Below are positions 1 to 7,336 of a stretch of 15,219 nt of DNA, piece after piece (positions within the stretch are counted from its first letter, which is position 1; every line of letters begins with the position of its first letter). Position numbers and translations under genes: made by a program. Origin of the DNA: Nitrospiraceae bacterium UBA6898. GTDB lineage: Bacteria; Nitrospirota; Thermodesulfovibrionia; Thermodesulfovibrionales; UBA6898. Under the pieces are notes generated by a model. The model searched no databases, was not told the origin of the DNA, and worked only from the letters and a program-made list of their open reading frames with translations. The stretch spans positions 40,336 through 55,554 of the forward strand of contig DKBO01000257.1 of NCBI GenBank assembly GCA_002448975.1, given 5' to 3'.

Positions 1-1
1 G

Positions 2-214
2 ACCGGGTTGCGCAGGAACAAGGAGATGAAGAAGAATGACCGACTCGAACTTGAGGATGTAGCATTCCATCAACGGGTCAGGAGGGGTTTTCATGAAATT
101 GCGGCTGCAGAACCCGAACGGATACGCATTATCTCATGCTCCGACAGCATCGAAGCTGTGCATGAAGCGGTAAAGAAAGCTGTCGCCCCTTTCCTGAAGA
201 AGCAGGGAAGATGA
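2..214 (+). CDS. tmk: Thymidylate kinase, C-terminal fragment (5' end outside the window)
   Basis: This is the last 70 codons of an ORF that is open through the left edge. Thymidylate kinase phosphorylates dTMP to dTDP in the cytoplasm for DNA synthesis. The visible part has the family's C-terminal pattern: an arginine/lysine-rich lid remnant, then the DRLELED and FHQRVRRGF segment (family form D-R-x-E-x-E-x-x-x-F-x-x-R-V), then AAAEPERIRII and a final helix beginning SIEAVHEAV. The P-loop and the DRY/DR-type motifs would lie upstream and cannot be seen. An internal TTG at position 8 is not a credible start because the homology-like pattern runs through it. holB follows in the same direction, which is a common bacterial arrangement (tmk-holB). 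The identification rests on the C-terminal pattern and the synteny together. Confidence 0.85.
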   Translation, partial: TGLRRNKEMKKNDRLELEDVAFHQRVRRGFHEIAAAEPERIRIISCSDSIEAVHEAVKKAVAPFLKKQGR

Positions 215-252
215 TTATCCCATGAGCAATGGTCAGCAGCATTACGTCTGCC

Positions 253-257
253 AGGGG
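253..257 (+). promoter_or_regulatory. Ribosome binding site deciding the holB start
   Basis: AGGGG lies 7 bases upstream of the GTG at 265. The alternative in-frame ATG at 229 has no purine-rich Shine-Dalgarno at a usable distance, so the GTG start is preferred. Confidence 0.5.
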
Positions 258-264
258 ACATCGC

Positions 265-1287
265 GTGGCACTGCATAACGTCATAGGACAGGAAAAGGCT
301 ATCGGAATACTCCGGGGCATTCTTAAGAGGAAGAGGCTCGCCAGCTCCTATCTCTTCTGCGGAGAATCCGGGATCGGCAAGAGGATGGCCGCGATTAATT
401 TCGCAAAGGCCGTAAATTGCCTGAAGATGCCCTGCTATGCTGACGATGCTCAGGCGAGCTTCCTGTCTGTCGCGCCCCAATCCTCGCTGGCGGCTGTCTA
501 TGACGCATGTGACGCCTGCGAGTCGTGCCTTAAGATAGACAGTGGCTCCCATCCCGACATCATCCGTATCTCGCCTCAGGAAGGGCTGATAAAAATCGAC
601 GAGATACGCACGATAGAAGAAGCCCTTTCATACAGGCCATATGAAGGCATGAAGAAGGTGGTAATTGTGGACGATGCCGATACCATGAACCAGGCATCGG
701 CAAATACCTTCCTCAAGACGCTTGAGGAGCCTGCTGAAGACAGTCTGATTATTCTTATTTCCTCGCGCCCGGACCGGCTTCTTCCCACTATTCGTTCGCG
801 CTGCTCTATGATAGCCTTTCATCCCCTTTCGCTCGATTCCTGCAGGCAGATCCTTGAAGGGAAGATTGCTGCCCATGAAATTGATCAGGCAGTCCGCCTC
901 TCGCTGGGGCGACCGGGACTTGCCGTCACCGGTGACGTGAAGGAAGAGCGGGACCGGTTTGTCGATCTCCTGAAGTCCATGCTGCGGTCAGAAAAAGACA
1001 GCTGGTCTTCGCGTGAAGAAGTTGAGAAATGGTTCGACCTTGCACTGCTGTTCGTGAGAGATCTTGCCGTACTCAAAATAACCGGCACGCAGACCCTTCT
1101 CATAAACAGGGACATCGCCGAAAATCTAGCAAGGCTGGAAAAATCTTTAGAATTAAAGGGTATAATAGATATCCATAAGGAACTGAGCTTCATCAAGGCA
1201 ATGTTGCTCTTTAACCTGAACAAGTCGCTTACATGGAACTATACTGCATCCCTTCTCAGAAAGGAATTGGTCCCGGAGCGTGGCTGA
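265..1287 (+). CDS. holB: DNA polymerase III subunit delta' (clamp-loader subunit)
   Basis: This is a clamp-loader AAA+ subunit of about 340 residues, the usual size. It helps load the beta sliding clamp onto primed DNA as part of the DnaX complex. Reading from the GTG start, the protein opens with a VIGQEKAI segment. The P-loop region is GESGIGKR (residues 33-40), with Arg where Ser/Thr is normally needed, so it is probably not an active ATPase, as is typical of delta'. Cysteines at 52, 57, 82, 85 and 88 supply the C-x2-C-x2-C zinc module. The Walker-B-like stretch is VVIVDDAD, followed by TLEEP (about 152-156) and the SRC motif (178-180) characteristic of delta'/DnaX. The stop overlaps the ricT start by 8 bases. 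The alternative start ATG at 229 would add 12 residues that look unlike the family. Confidence 0.92.
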   Translation: MALHNVIGQEKAIGILRGILKRKRLASSYLFCGESGIGKRMAAINFAKAVNCLKMPCYADDAQASFLSVAPQSSLAAVYDACDACESCLKIDSGSHPDIIRISPQEGLIKIDEIRTIEEALSYRPYEGMKKVVIVDDADTMNQASANTFLKTLEEPAEDSLIILISSRPDRLLPTIRSRCSMIAFHPLSLDSCRQILEGKIAAHEIDQAVRLSLGRPGLAVTGDVKEERDRFVDLLKSMLRSEKDSWSSREEVEKWFDLALLFVRDLAVLKITGTQTLLINRDIAENLARLEKSLELKGIIDIHKELSFIKAMLLFNLNKSLTWNYTASLLRKELVPERG

Positions 1288-2146
1288 TATAGTCGGAATT
1301 CGATTCAAGAGTTGCGGAAAGATATATGATTTCGATGCCGGAGATCTTGCCCTGCGGAGGGGCGACAAGGTTGTCATCGAGTCTGAGTTCGGTCTGAGCA
1401 TCGGCACTGTCGTCGAGCCTCCTCACGCTGCAGAGAGCTCCCCTAAGGAGTTGAAAAAGGTGCTTCGCCTCGTAACAGATGATGACATCAAACAGAGGAT
1501 CGCGAACGAAAAATTCGAGCAGGAGGCCAAGAGCTTCTGTTACGAGAGGATCATGGCCCGGGGTCTTCTCATGAAGCTGGTGAGGGCCGAAGCTACGCTC
1601 GACAAAAAGAGGATTGTCTTTTACTTTACTGCAGAGGGCAGAATAGACTTCAGGGAACTCGTCAAGGACTTGGCTGCACGCTTCAAGACGCGCATCGAGA
1701 TGCGCCAGATCGGGATACGTGACAAGGCTAAGCTTGTTGGTGGCTTTGGCCTGTGCGGCAAGGAGCTCTGCTGCAAGGTCTTTCTTACCACATTCGAACC
1801 CATATCGATAAAAATGGCAAAGCAGCAGGACCTGACCCTGAACACCGGGAAACTTTCCGGCTCATGCGGCAGGCTGATGTGCTGCCTCGGATACGAATAT
1901 CATGACGGTTCATCCGTACGGGAGACAAAAGAGGATAGGGAAGGATTGGTATCGGGAAAACCGGATAAGCCCGTTCACCTGAGAAAAGATGACGTCACGG
2001 AGCCGGAGGGCATGGCATCAGGAGAGGTTGCAGCATCTGCTTCTGTGCCGGTACCTGCCGGGAAAAAAGACGAGCAGAAGCCGGGGCATCCGCATAAGAG
2101 AAGACGAAGAAGAAGACACCGGAAGAAACCACAAAAAAATGAATAA
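1280..2146 (+). CDS. ricT: PSP1-domain protein of the RicT/YaaT family
   Basis: This is a 288-residue protein starting at GTG. Two hallmark cysteine clusters identify the family: GGFGLCGKELCC (Cys159, 164, 165) and GSCGRLMCCLGYE (Cys196, 201, 202). In Bacillus, RicT (YaaT) works with RicA and RicF in an Fe-S-containing complex that affects RNase Y activity and development. Whether that role holds here is unknown, because the partners are not visible. The PSP1 C-terminal domain spans roughly residues 60-145. The last 80 residues look disordered and end in a strongly basic run of Arg, His and Lys, encoded by a purine-rich stretch near 2097-2128, which may contact RNA. The gene sits between holB and metG, as yaaT does near holB in Bacillus. 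It overlaps holB and metG by 8 bases each. Confidence 0.9.
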   Translation: MADIVGIRFKSCGKIYDFDAGDLALRRGDKVVIESEFGLSIGTVVEPPHAAESSPKELKKVLRLVTDDDIKQRIANEKFEQEAKSFCYERIMARGLLMKLVRAEATLDKKRIVFYFTAEGRIDFRELVKDLAARFKTRIEMRQIGIRDKAKLVGGFGLCGKELCCKVFLTTFEPISIKMAKQQDLTLNTGKLSGSCGRLMCCLGYEYHDGSSVRETKEDREGLVSGKPDKPVHLRKDDVTEPEGMASGEVAASASVPVPAGKKDEQKPGHPHKRRRRRRHRKKPQKNE

Positions 2147-4106
2147 AAGGTTCTATGTTACAACGCCCATATATTATGTAAATGATATCCCGCACATCGG
2201 GCACGCGTATACGACCATAGCGGCAGATATCCTCGCGCGATACCACAGGCTGATCGGCTATGATGTTTTTTTCCTTACCGGCACCGACGAGCATGGCCAG
2301 AAAGTGGAAAAGGCCGCAGCCGAGAAAGGACGGCCGCCGAAATTGCATGCCGATCTTCTCGTGGAGAATTTCAAGGCGATCTGGGGGCGTCTGAACATAA
2401 CGAACGACGCCTTCATCCGGACAACAGATGTGAACCATGTGAAGACGGTGCAGGGAATTCTCCAGATGCTCTGGGACAAAGGCGAAATTGAAAAGCGGTC
2501 CTATGCCGGCTGGTACTGCACACCGGATGAACGGTTCTGGACGGAAAAGGACCTGGTAAGCGGAAACTGCCCAGACTGTGGAAGGCCGGTTGAACAGATT
2601 CGAGAGGAAAACTATTTCTTTCTCATGTCGAAGTTCCATGACCGCCTCATCGCCTATATCGAGGGAAACCCGACGTATATCCTGCCGGAGACGAGGCGGA
2701 ACGAAGTGCTTGGTTTCCTTAATAATAACGTTCTCGGCGATCTCTGCATCTCAAGGCCGAAACAGCGCCTTGCATGGGGGATATCCCTCCCGTTCGACGA
2801 TGCCTTCGTCACCTATGTATGGTTCGACGCACTGGTGAACTACTTTTCTGCCACACGATACCTTGCCCCCGATGCGGCCATGGCCGGCAAGGGTGATTTC
2901 TGGTGGCCCGCACAGCACCACATCGTCGGCAAGGACATTCTCACCACCCATGCAGTCTACTGGTCGACCATGCTCATGGCCCTGAACTTTCCTCTGCCGG
3001 GCAATATCTTTGCCCATGGCTGGTGGACGATCGAGGGAAGGAAGATGTCCAAGTCGCTCGGCAATGTTGTCGATCCGCATGCCATGGCTGACAAATACGG
3101 CGTTGACGCCTTCAGGTATTTTCTCTTCAGGGAAGTACCCTTCGGCCTTGACGGCGACTTCTCTGAACAGGCGCTGGTAAATCGTATTAATACTGACTTG
3201 GCCAATGACCTGGGGAATCTTTTGAGCAGATTCATAACCATGACGGAAAAGTATTTTAGCGGCTCCATTGAGAAAACCGTTCCGTATGGCCGCTTAGACA
3301 GCGATTTTGCGCGGCAGTGCATCGCGGGGTTTACCGCGGCGCATCGCCGGGACGTCTGGTCGCGTCTGCAGTTCCATATTATTCTTGATCATATCTGGGA
3401 AATGGTCAGGGCTGCAAACAATCATATTGCCCAGACCGAACCATGGAAGTTGGCCAAAAGCGAGCCTGCCCGGCTCACCGAGGTGATGTTCGATCTCTGG
3501 AATACCCTCAGACTGGTTGCTCTGTCCCTCTATCCCTTTATCCCTCAGACCGCCGAGAAGATCTGGACGCAGCTGGGTCTAAGAACCTTGATCGAAGAAA
3601 CAGGACAGAGCAGGGCAGGAAACGGGGAATTCCCGCAGATCTTTGACATTGAATGGACCCCCGGCTATGCCATAAAGACCTCGCGGGGTGAACAGCTCTT
3701 CCCGAGGATTGAAAAGGAAAAAAAGATGACCAGAGAGGCAGATACAGGAACTGAAGCGCAGGGAGAAAAAAAAGAAGAGACCAACCTTATCTCTATTCAG
3801 GATTTTGCAAAAACAGAGCTCAGGATCGGCAAAGTGGTCAGTGCTGAAAGAGTCAAGAAATCCGACAAGCTGCTCTGCCTTCAGGTCGATACCGGCAGTA
3901 TGAGGCAGATCGTTGCAGGGATAGGAAAAACCTATGCGCCCGAAGACCTCATCGGAAGGAAGATCGTCGTTGTTACGAACCTTCAGCCCGCAAAGCTCAT
4001 GGGCGTCGAATCTCAGGGGATGCTGCTTGCTGCAACCGGCGCTGACGGGATACCCGTGATCCTTATGCCGGAAAAAGACGTTGAAGAAGGCGCAAAGATA
4101 AAATAG
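2139..4106 (+). CDS. metG: Methionyl-tRNA synthetase with C-terminal tRNA-binding domain
   Basis: This class I aminoacyl-tRNA synthetase charges tRNA-Met in the cytoplasm. The protein is 655 residues long. The HIGH motif is at 19-22, FLTGTDEHGQK at about 45-55, and KMSKS at 302-306. The zinc-knuckle insert has Cys127, Cys144 and Cys147 but Asp130 in the second ligand position. A charged Lys/Glu-rich linker precedes a C-terminal EMAP-II/Trbp111-like OB-fold of about 105 residues, recognisable by the TELRIGKV start, SDKLLCLQVD, VAGI, and GVESQGMLLA; this domain usually dimerises the enzyme. The open frame extends upstream to 1989, but those 50 codons lie inside ricT and do not resemble MetRS. 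The ATG at 2139 gives the standard N-terminus KRFYVTTPIYYVND. Translation is probably coupled to ricT. Confidence 0.97.
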   Translation: MNKRFYVTTPIYYVNDIPHIGHAYTTIAADILARYHRLIGYDVFFLTGTDEHGQKVEKAAAEKGRPPKLHADLLVENFKAIWGRLNITNDAFIRTTDVNHVKTVQGILQMLWDKGEIEKRSYAGWYCTPDERFWTEKDLVSGNCPDCGRPVEQIREENYFFLMSKFHDRLIAYIEGNPTYILPETRRNEVLGFLNNNVLGDLCISRPKQRLAWGISLPFDDAFVTYVWFDALVNYFSATRYLAPDAAMAGKGDFWWPAQHHIVGKDILTTHAVYWSTMLMALNFPLPGNIFAHGWWTIEGRKMSKSLGNVVDPHAMADKYGVDAFRYFLFREVPFGLDGDFSEQALVNRINTDLANDLGNLLSRFITMTEKYFSGSIEKTVPYGRLDSDFARQCIAGFTAAHRRDVWSRLQFHIILDHIWEMVRAANNHIAQTEPWKLAKSEPARLTEVMFDLWNTLRLVALSLYPFIPQTAEKIWTQLGLRTLIEETGQSRAGNGEFPQIFDIEWTPGYAIKTSRGEQLFPRIEKEKKMTREADTGTEAQGEKKEETNLISIQDFAKTELRIGKVVSAERVKKSDKLLCLQVDTGSMRQIVAGIGKTYAPEDLIGRKIVVVTNLQPAKLMGVESQGMLLAATGADGIPVILMPEKDVEEGAKIK

Positions 4107-4113
4107 GAGACGG

Positions 4114-4758
4114 CTATCCCTCGGTTTTTCTCTGTGCGGTAATCCTCACGATCAGCTCGGGAAGTTCGATCTTCTTCCCCCCGCGTTCCATGGTCATCTG
4201 CACCTTCACTGCGGCCGGGAGCGTTTCCTTATCTTCCGGGTCCCATTCAGTAACCCAGCTGCCCTGCGTTTCTCCTTCAGGGATATCGAAATATTCAAAG
4301 GCTATTTTGTTCACATCAGGATCAAGCAGATAGACCTTTCCCCCGCTGTCATCAAAGACGTCTTCAAGAAAGTAGACCTTTTCCCGTATCTTGAGACCAT
4401 CCTTGTCCGTAAAAATAGAGACCCACTTAAGCCCTCCCTGGTCCTCCGGCCCTAACCCATATGCATCGACACTTGAGGTCACAAAGCCTGCTTGGTCAGA
4501 CTTCCCTTCGAAGAAAAGCTTCTGCTGATCTATCTTGTTGAGATAAAAAGGGTAGGTGCCCCTCAAGAGCCAGGCTACCCTATCGCAGATAATACGCACT
4601 TTCTGGGCCTGCTCGCTCCGCTCAGTTCCCGTTGCCTGTGACTTGTACCCGAGACGCATTGCCGCAAGAAGAATGATAAAAATAACGATCGAAAGCGTGA
4701 TCGCGATAAGAAGCTCAACAAGCGTAAATCCTCTCTTATTCTTTTTCACTAGATCCAT
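4114..4758 (-). CDS. gspJ: Type II secretion pseudopilin GspJ
   Basis: This is a minor pseudopilin of 214 residues. It has a class III prepilin leader with cleavage expected between Gly10 and Phe11 (KRGFTLVELL), Glu15 at the +5 position, and a following hydrophobic helix (about residues 11-34). GspJ normally forms the tip complex with GspI and GspK of the periplasmic pseudopilus that pushes substrates through the outer-membrane secretin. The soluble C-terminal part (AWLLRGTYPF and onward, with several aspartate-rich loops) fits GspJ in size and in following gspI. The start at 4758 is chosen because it gives a short basic leader; the upstream open frame lies within gspI. It overlaps gspI by 23 bases and ends 7 bases from the convergent metG stop. 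No gspK follows. Confidence 0.88.
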   Translation of the reverse strand: MDLVKKNKRGFTLVELLIAITLSIVIFIILLAAMRLGYKSQATGTERSEQAQKVRIICDRVAWLLRGTYPFYLNKIDQQKLFFEGKSDQAGFVTSSVDAYGLGPEDQGGLKWVSIFTDKDGLKIREKVYFLEDVFDDSGGKVYLLDPDVNKIAFEYFDIPEGETQGSWVTEWDPEDKETLPAAVKVQMTMERGGKKIELPELIVRITAQRKTEG

Positions 4759-5143
4759 AGATGCACCGGAGCCCTTTGATCTTGAGATTGCCCGACGGAG
4801 ACCAGCTGACCGTGACCGTGATCTCATAAAGCTTTGTCTTCCCGTCTTCAGATGATGACAGCAGGGCAACGTCCCTGGCAACCTTATACCCCTCCCCTAC
4901 GTCATTTGAGCCTGAAGCCTCCACAGGATCTGAGAGTGCATAGGCCTCATCCATGGCCGACCTGGCATAGAGAACAGCATTGGTATAATCATCCGCTTTT
5001 TTTATAGAACGAAGGGCAAGGGAATACAACTGAAAGACCGCTACAAGAGAGACTGACATGATCGCAAGGGCGACCATGACCTCCATCAGGCTAAAGCCGC
5101 TTGATCGAAGAAGTGCCGAGGACCTGATCGACCTCGATCGCAT
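4736..5143 (-). CDS. gspI: Type II secretion pseudopilin GspI
   Basis: This is a small pseudopilin of 135 residues. Its basic leader ends at Gly16, cleavage is expected before Phe17 (SSGFSLMEVMVALAI), and Glu21 is at +5. The FSLMEVMVALAI segment is very typical of GspI, as is the short length. GspI usually nucleates the pseudopilus tip with GspJ and GspK at the inner membrane. The ATG at 5143 is chosen because an AAGGGG ribosome binding site lies 7 bases upstream (5151-5156); an upstream in-frame ATG at 5161 would swallow that site. The gene overlaps the end of gspH by 53 bases in another frame and overlaps gspJ by 23 bases. Confidence 0.88.
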   Translation of the reverse strand: MRSRSIRSSALLRSSGFSLMEVMVALAIMSVSLVAVFQLYSLALRSIKKADDYTNAVLYARSAMDEAYALSDPVEASGSNDVGEGYKVARDVALLSSSEDGKTKLYEITVTVSWSPSGNLKIKGLRCIYGSSEKE

Positions 5144-5564
5144 ATTTCTGCCCCTTTTCATTTTTGATCTCAATGAGTCCGCCAGAGCTGTTGCCTTTCG
5201 GGAAAAAATAGAGATTCTTTCCTGAAAGAGGATATTTCTTCGGTACCACATGCATTTCCGAGGTTTTGGCCCCGCCGTAGTCCAGCCAATACCGGTTGGC
5301 CTCCTCATCGATCTTTAGGGCTACATCTTGTCGCTCCAGAATGGCGACCTCCCTGGCATGTTTTACTGTAAGGTATATATTGCGCGCTTCCTCTCTGAAA
5401 ACAGAGTTGTCACGCATCCGGCCGGCGGAAAAAACCACCATGGCAGTAGCCAGCCCGATAATGAAAAGGACAACGAGAAGCTCGAGGAGCGTAACGCCGT
5501 TGCTATTCCCAGCTGTTGACGTCTTTATTCTCACCTTCTCCGCCGGCAGCTCCGTCTCCGCCAT
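5091..5564 (-). CDS. gspH: Type II secretion pseudopilin GspH
   Basis: This is a pseudopilin of about 157 residues from the ATG at 5564. The prepilin cleavage site is Gly23/Val24 (NGVTLLELLVVLFIIGL) with Glu28 at +5; Val in place of the usual Phe is tolerated in the family. The downstream region (RMRDNSVFREEARNIYLTVK, then VAILERQDVALKID) matches the GspH/FimT pattern in which a helix is followed by a beta-rich fold. The start is uncertain. ATG 5588 and ATG 5564 lack clear ribosome binding sites, and GTG 5534 has GGAG only 3 bases upstream but would give a more typical 13-residue leader. The gene overlaps gspG by 62 bases with the start used here. It is likely translationally coupled to gspG and acts in the same pseudopilus. 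Confidence 0.82.
   Translation of the reverse strand: MAETELPAEKVRIKTSTAGNSNGVTLLELLVVLFIIGLATAMVVFSAGRMRDNSVFREEARNIYLTVKHAREVAILERQDVALKIDEEANRYWLDYGGAKTSEMHVVPKKYPLSGKNLYFFPKGNSSGGLIEIKNEKGQKYAIEVDQVLGTSSIKRL
5151..5156 (-). promoter_or_regulatory. Ribosome binding site for gspI, inside gspH
   Basis: AAGGGG on the minus strand lies 7 bases before the ATG at 5143. It allows independent initiation within the gspH coding region and decides between the ATGs at 5143 and 5161. Confidence 0.5.
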
Positions 5565-5937
5565 ACGACAACAGATCATAGTCTCCATGTGAACCGGGAG
5601 ACTGGTACTGGTAGGGCTTGCCCCAGGGATCGTTCGGCAGGGCCTTTTTCAGATACGGGCCATCCCACCCCTGTGCCCCGGGATTCGTCACTAAAGCGTT
5701 CAGCCCTTCGGAAGTTGAAGGGTATTTGCCGACATCAAGCCGATAGCTGTCAAGGGCCTGACCGAGCATCTCGATCTGGGTCCGGGCAGCAGACTGTTTT
5801 CCCTTGCCTACCTTGCCGAATATCTGCGGACCTACCAGGGCAGCAAGCATACCCAGGATCACCATAACAACAAGCAGTTCGATAAGCGTGAATCCCTTTC
5901 TGTTTTTCAAACGGCTTTCTATCCTCTTATGTATCAT
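5503..5937 (-). CDS. gspG: Major pseudopilin GspG
   Basis: This is the major subunit of the type II secretion pseudopilus, 144 residues. The leader is basic, cleavage is expected between Gly15 and Phe16 (RKGFTLIELLVVMVILG), and Glu20 is at +5. The GspG signature runs through AARTQIEMLGQALDSYRLD, the KYPSTSEGLNALV segment and LPNDPWGKPYQY. The C-terminal region SYGGDGAAGGEGENKDVNSW corresponds to the calcium-binding loop that stabilises GspG assembly. A strong AAAGGAGG ribosome binding site precedes the ATG. It lies 41 bases after gspF and leads the G-H-I-J overlap chain. Confidence 0.96.
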   Translation of the reverse strand: MIHKRIESRLKNRKGFTLIELLVVMVILGMLAALVGPQIFGKVGKGKQSAARTQIEMLGQALDSYRLDVGKYPSTSEGLNALVTNPGAQGWDGPYLKKALPNDPWGKPYQYQSPGSHGDYDLLSYGGDGAAGGEGENKDVNSWE

Positions 5938-5978
5938 CTATTCCTCCTTTGTTCCGTATCTCGTTGTCTCATCATATA

Positions 5979-7172
5979 TCAAATCGGTATCTCGTTAATG
6001 CTGAAGATCCCCATGAGCATGGAAATAACAATCAGCCCTACCACAAGCCCCATCAGCAGGATGAGCACCGGCTCAAAAAGACTCACAAAGCGTTTTATCA
6101 GATTCCGGGTATCAGCCTCAAACCTGTCGGCAATGAGAAGGAACGTATCCTCAAGCCTTCCTGCCTCCTCTCCTACCGTCACCATCTGGTTAAAGATTGC
6201 GGGGAAAACGCCGCTCTCCCGCAAGGGAACTGAAATGCCCTTTCCTTTGCTCACGCCCTCTTCCAGTACACTCAGTTTCTGGGCTATAACATCGTTGTCG
6301 ATAACGTCCCTTGACACGCGTATGGCTTCGAGAATCGGGACCCCGCTCTGGAGCAGCGTGCCGAAGGTACGGGAAAACCTTGCAATAATGAACTTCATAC
6401 TCAGTTTTTTCAGGACAGGAACCTTCAGCTTCAGGTTGTCGATATAGCTTTTACCCTCCGCTGTTCTCACATATACCCTGATCAGCACGGCGAAACTGAC
6501 AAGGCCGCCGAGAAAGGCCCACCAATAATCCGCAAAAAGGCTGCTCACCTTGATCAGGACCATGGTCGGTAGCGGCAGTGTCTGTCCCATGTCAGAGAAG
6601 ATCTTCGAAAAGTTCGGAATAACATATAACATAAGGACGGTCACGGCAAGGCCACCGACTACCGTCAGAAGGATCGGATAGATAAGCGCGGATACGATCT
6701 CCTTCTTGAATGTCAAGGTCGTTTCAAGAAATCCAACCAGCCTCTTAATTACGACCTCGAGAATACCGCCAGCCTCCCCTGCCCTGATCATGTTAATGTA
6801 TAAGCGGGGAAAGACCTTGTGTTTTCCCATGGCATTCGACAGGGTATTCCCCTTCTGAATATCGATATACACCTCCTTAATGATCGCCCTCAGAGCCTTC
6901 TTCTCGGAATGCTCGGAGAGAACGTAGAGAGCGCGGTCAATAGGAAGACCGGAGTCAAGCAGATTGCCCAGTTCCTGGGTAAAGATCAGAATATCCTCGC
7001 TTGATATCCTCTGAAAAAAAGAGCTTTCCCGTGCCGCGCTTATTCTGATGCTCAGCGGGACAAGACCCATGCCCCTGAGGGTTGACTTAAGCGTATCCTC
7101 GTCATTGGAAGAGATCGTTTCCTTTACTTTCTTGCCGGAAGAATCAATGGCCTCGTAGGTATAAAGCGGCAT
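5979..7172 (-). CDS. gspF: Type II secretion inner-membrane platform protein GspF
   Basis: This is a 397-residue polytopic inner-membrane protein that couples the GspE ATPase to pseudopilus assembly. Two T2SSF repeats are visible: roughly residues 65-190 (FTQELGNLLDSGLPIDRAL, then MIRAGEAGGILEVVIKRL) and 268-395 (RTFGTLLQSGVPILEAI, then VTVGEEAGRLEDTF). Predicted membrane helices lie at about 163-185, 214-234 and 367-390. The N-terminus (MPLYTYEAIDSSGKKV) matches the family start exactly, which fixes the ATG at 7172. It is the first gene of the cassette. The ATPase gene gspE, which often sits just upstream, is absent here. A PilC (type IV pilus) assignment is less likely because a clear gspG follows directly. 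Confidence 0.94.
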   Translation of the reverse strand: MPLYTYEAIDSSGKKVKETISSNDEDTLKSTLRGMGLVPLSIRISAARESSFFQRISSEDILIFTQELGNLLDSGLPIDRALYVLSEHSEKKALRAIIKEVYIDIQKGNTLSNAMGKHKVFPRLYINMIRAGEAGGILEVVIKRLVGFLETTLTFKKEIVSALIYPILLTVVGGLAVTVLMLYVIPNFSKIFSDMGQTLPLPTMVLIKVSSLFADYWWAFLGGLVSFAVLIRVYVRTAEGKSYIDNLKLKVPVLKKLSMKFIIARFSRTFGTLLQSGVPILEAIRVSRDVIDNDVIAQKLSVLEEGVSKGKGISVPLRESGVFPAIFNQMVTVGEEAGRLEDTFLLIADRFEADTRNLIKRFVSLFEPVLILLMGLVVGLIVISMLMGIFSINEIPI

Positions 7173-7177
7173 GCCTT

Positions 7178-7206
7178 ATCTTATCACGCAGATAAAAAGC
7201 CGTCAA
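7178..7206 (-). promoter_or_regulatory. Possible sigma70-type promoter for the gsp cassette
   Basis: On the minus strand, TTGACG (7201-7206) and TAAGAT (7178-7183) are separated by exactly 17 bases. The -10 box matches only 4 of 6 consensus positions. Transcription would start at or next to the gspF ATG, implying a leaderless or near-leaderless message. AAGG at 7174-7177 is only one base from the ATG. This is a pattern match only. Confidence 0.3.
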
Positions 7207-7295
7207 ACAAGGGGCTTAGCCAAGGGATTTCCTTATTTCCCCCTGTCCGGCAGAACAATAATGGTACAGAAGTCAGGTGAGATGGGGCAGCATTT

Positions 7296-7322
7296 CCCGG
7301 GCGGGACTCAGTACCGCCCGGG
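7296..7322 (-). terminator. GC-rich perfect hairpin after the corrinoid operon, possible terminator
   Basis: Nine-base perfect arms (CCCGGGCGG at 7296-7304 and CCGCCCGGG at 7314-7322) flank a 9-base loop, which itself contains ACT/AGT. On the minus strand the hairpin begins 14 bases after the stop of the 62-residue gene. No T-run follows (AAATG instead), so it would be a non-canonical terminator or a 3'-end stabiliser. The whole gap 7173-7336 otherwise shows only the putative gspF promoter. Confidence 0.4.
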
Positions 7323-7336
7323 CTTCGCTATACCCG

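Noticed and set aside
2097..2128. Purine-rich AGA/CGA-like tract as a repeat element
   Set aside because: It is explained by the Arg/Lys-rich tail of RicT and is too irregular for a simple repeat.
1989..2138. Upstream extension of metG by 50 codons
   Set aside because: The extension lies within ricT in another frame and is unlike any MetRS N-terminus. The ATG at 2139 gives the standard start.
1995..2639. Minus-strand open frame of 214 codons
   Set aside because: It overlaps ricT and the MetRS catalytic core on the opposite strand and has no recognisable features.
4045..4057. Small palindrome ACGGG-ATA-CCCGT near the end of metG as a terminator for gspJ
   Set aside because: It has only five base pairs, is inside the MetRS tRNA-binding domain and has no T-run on either strand.
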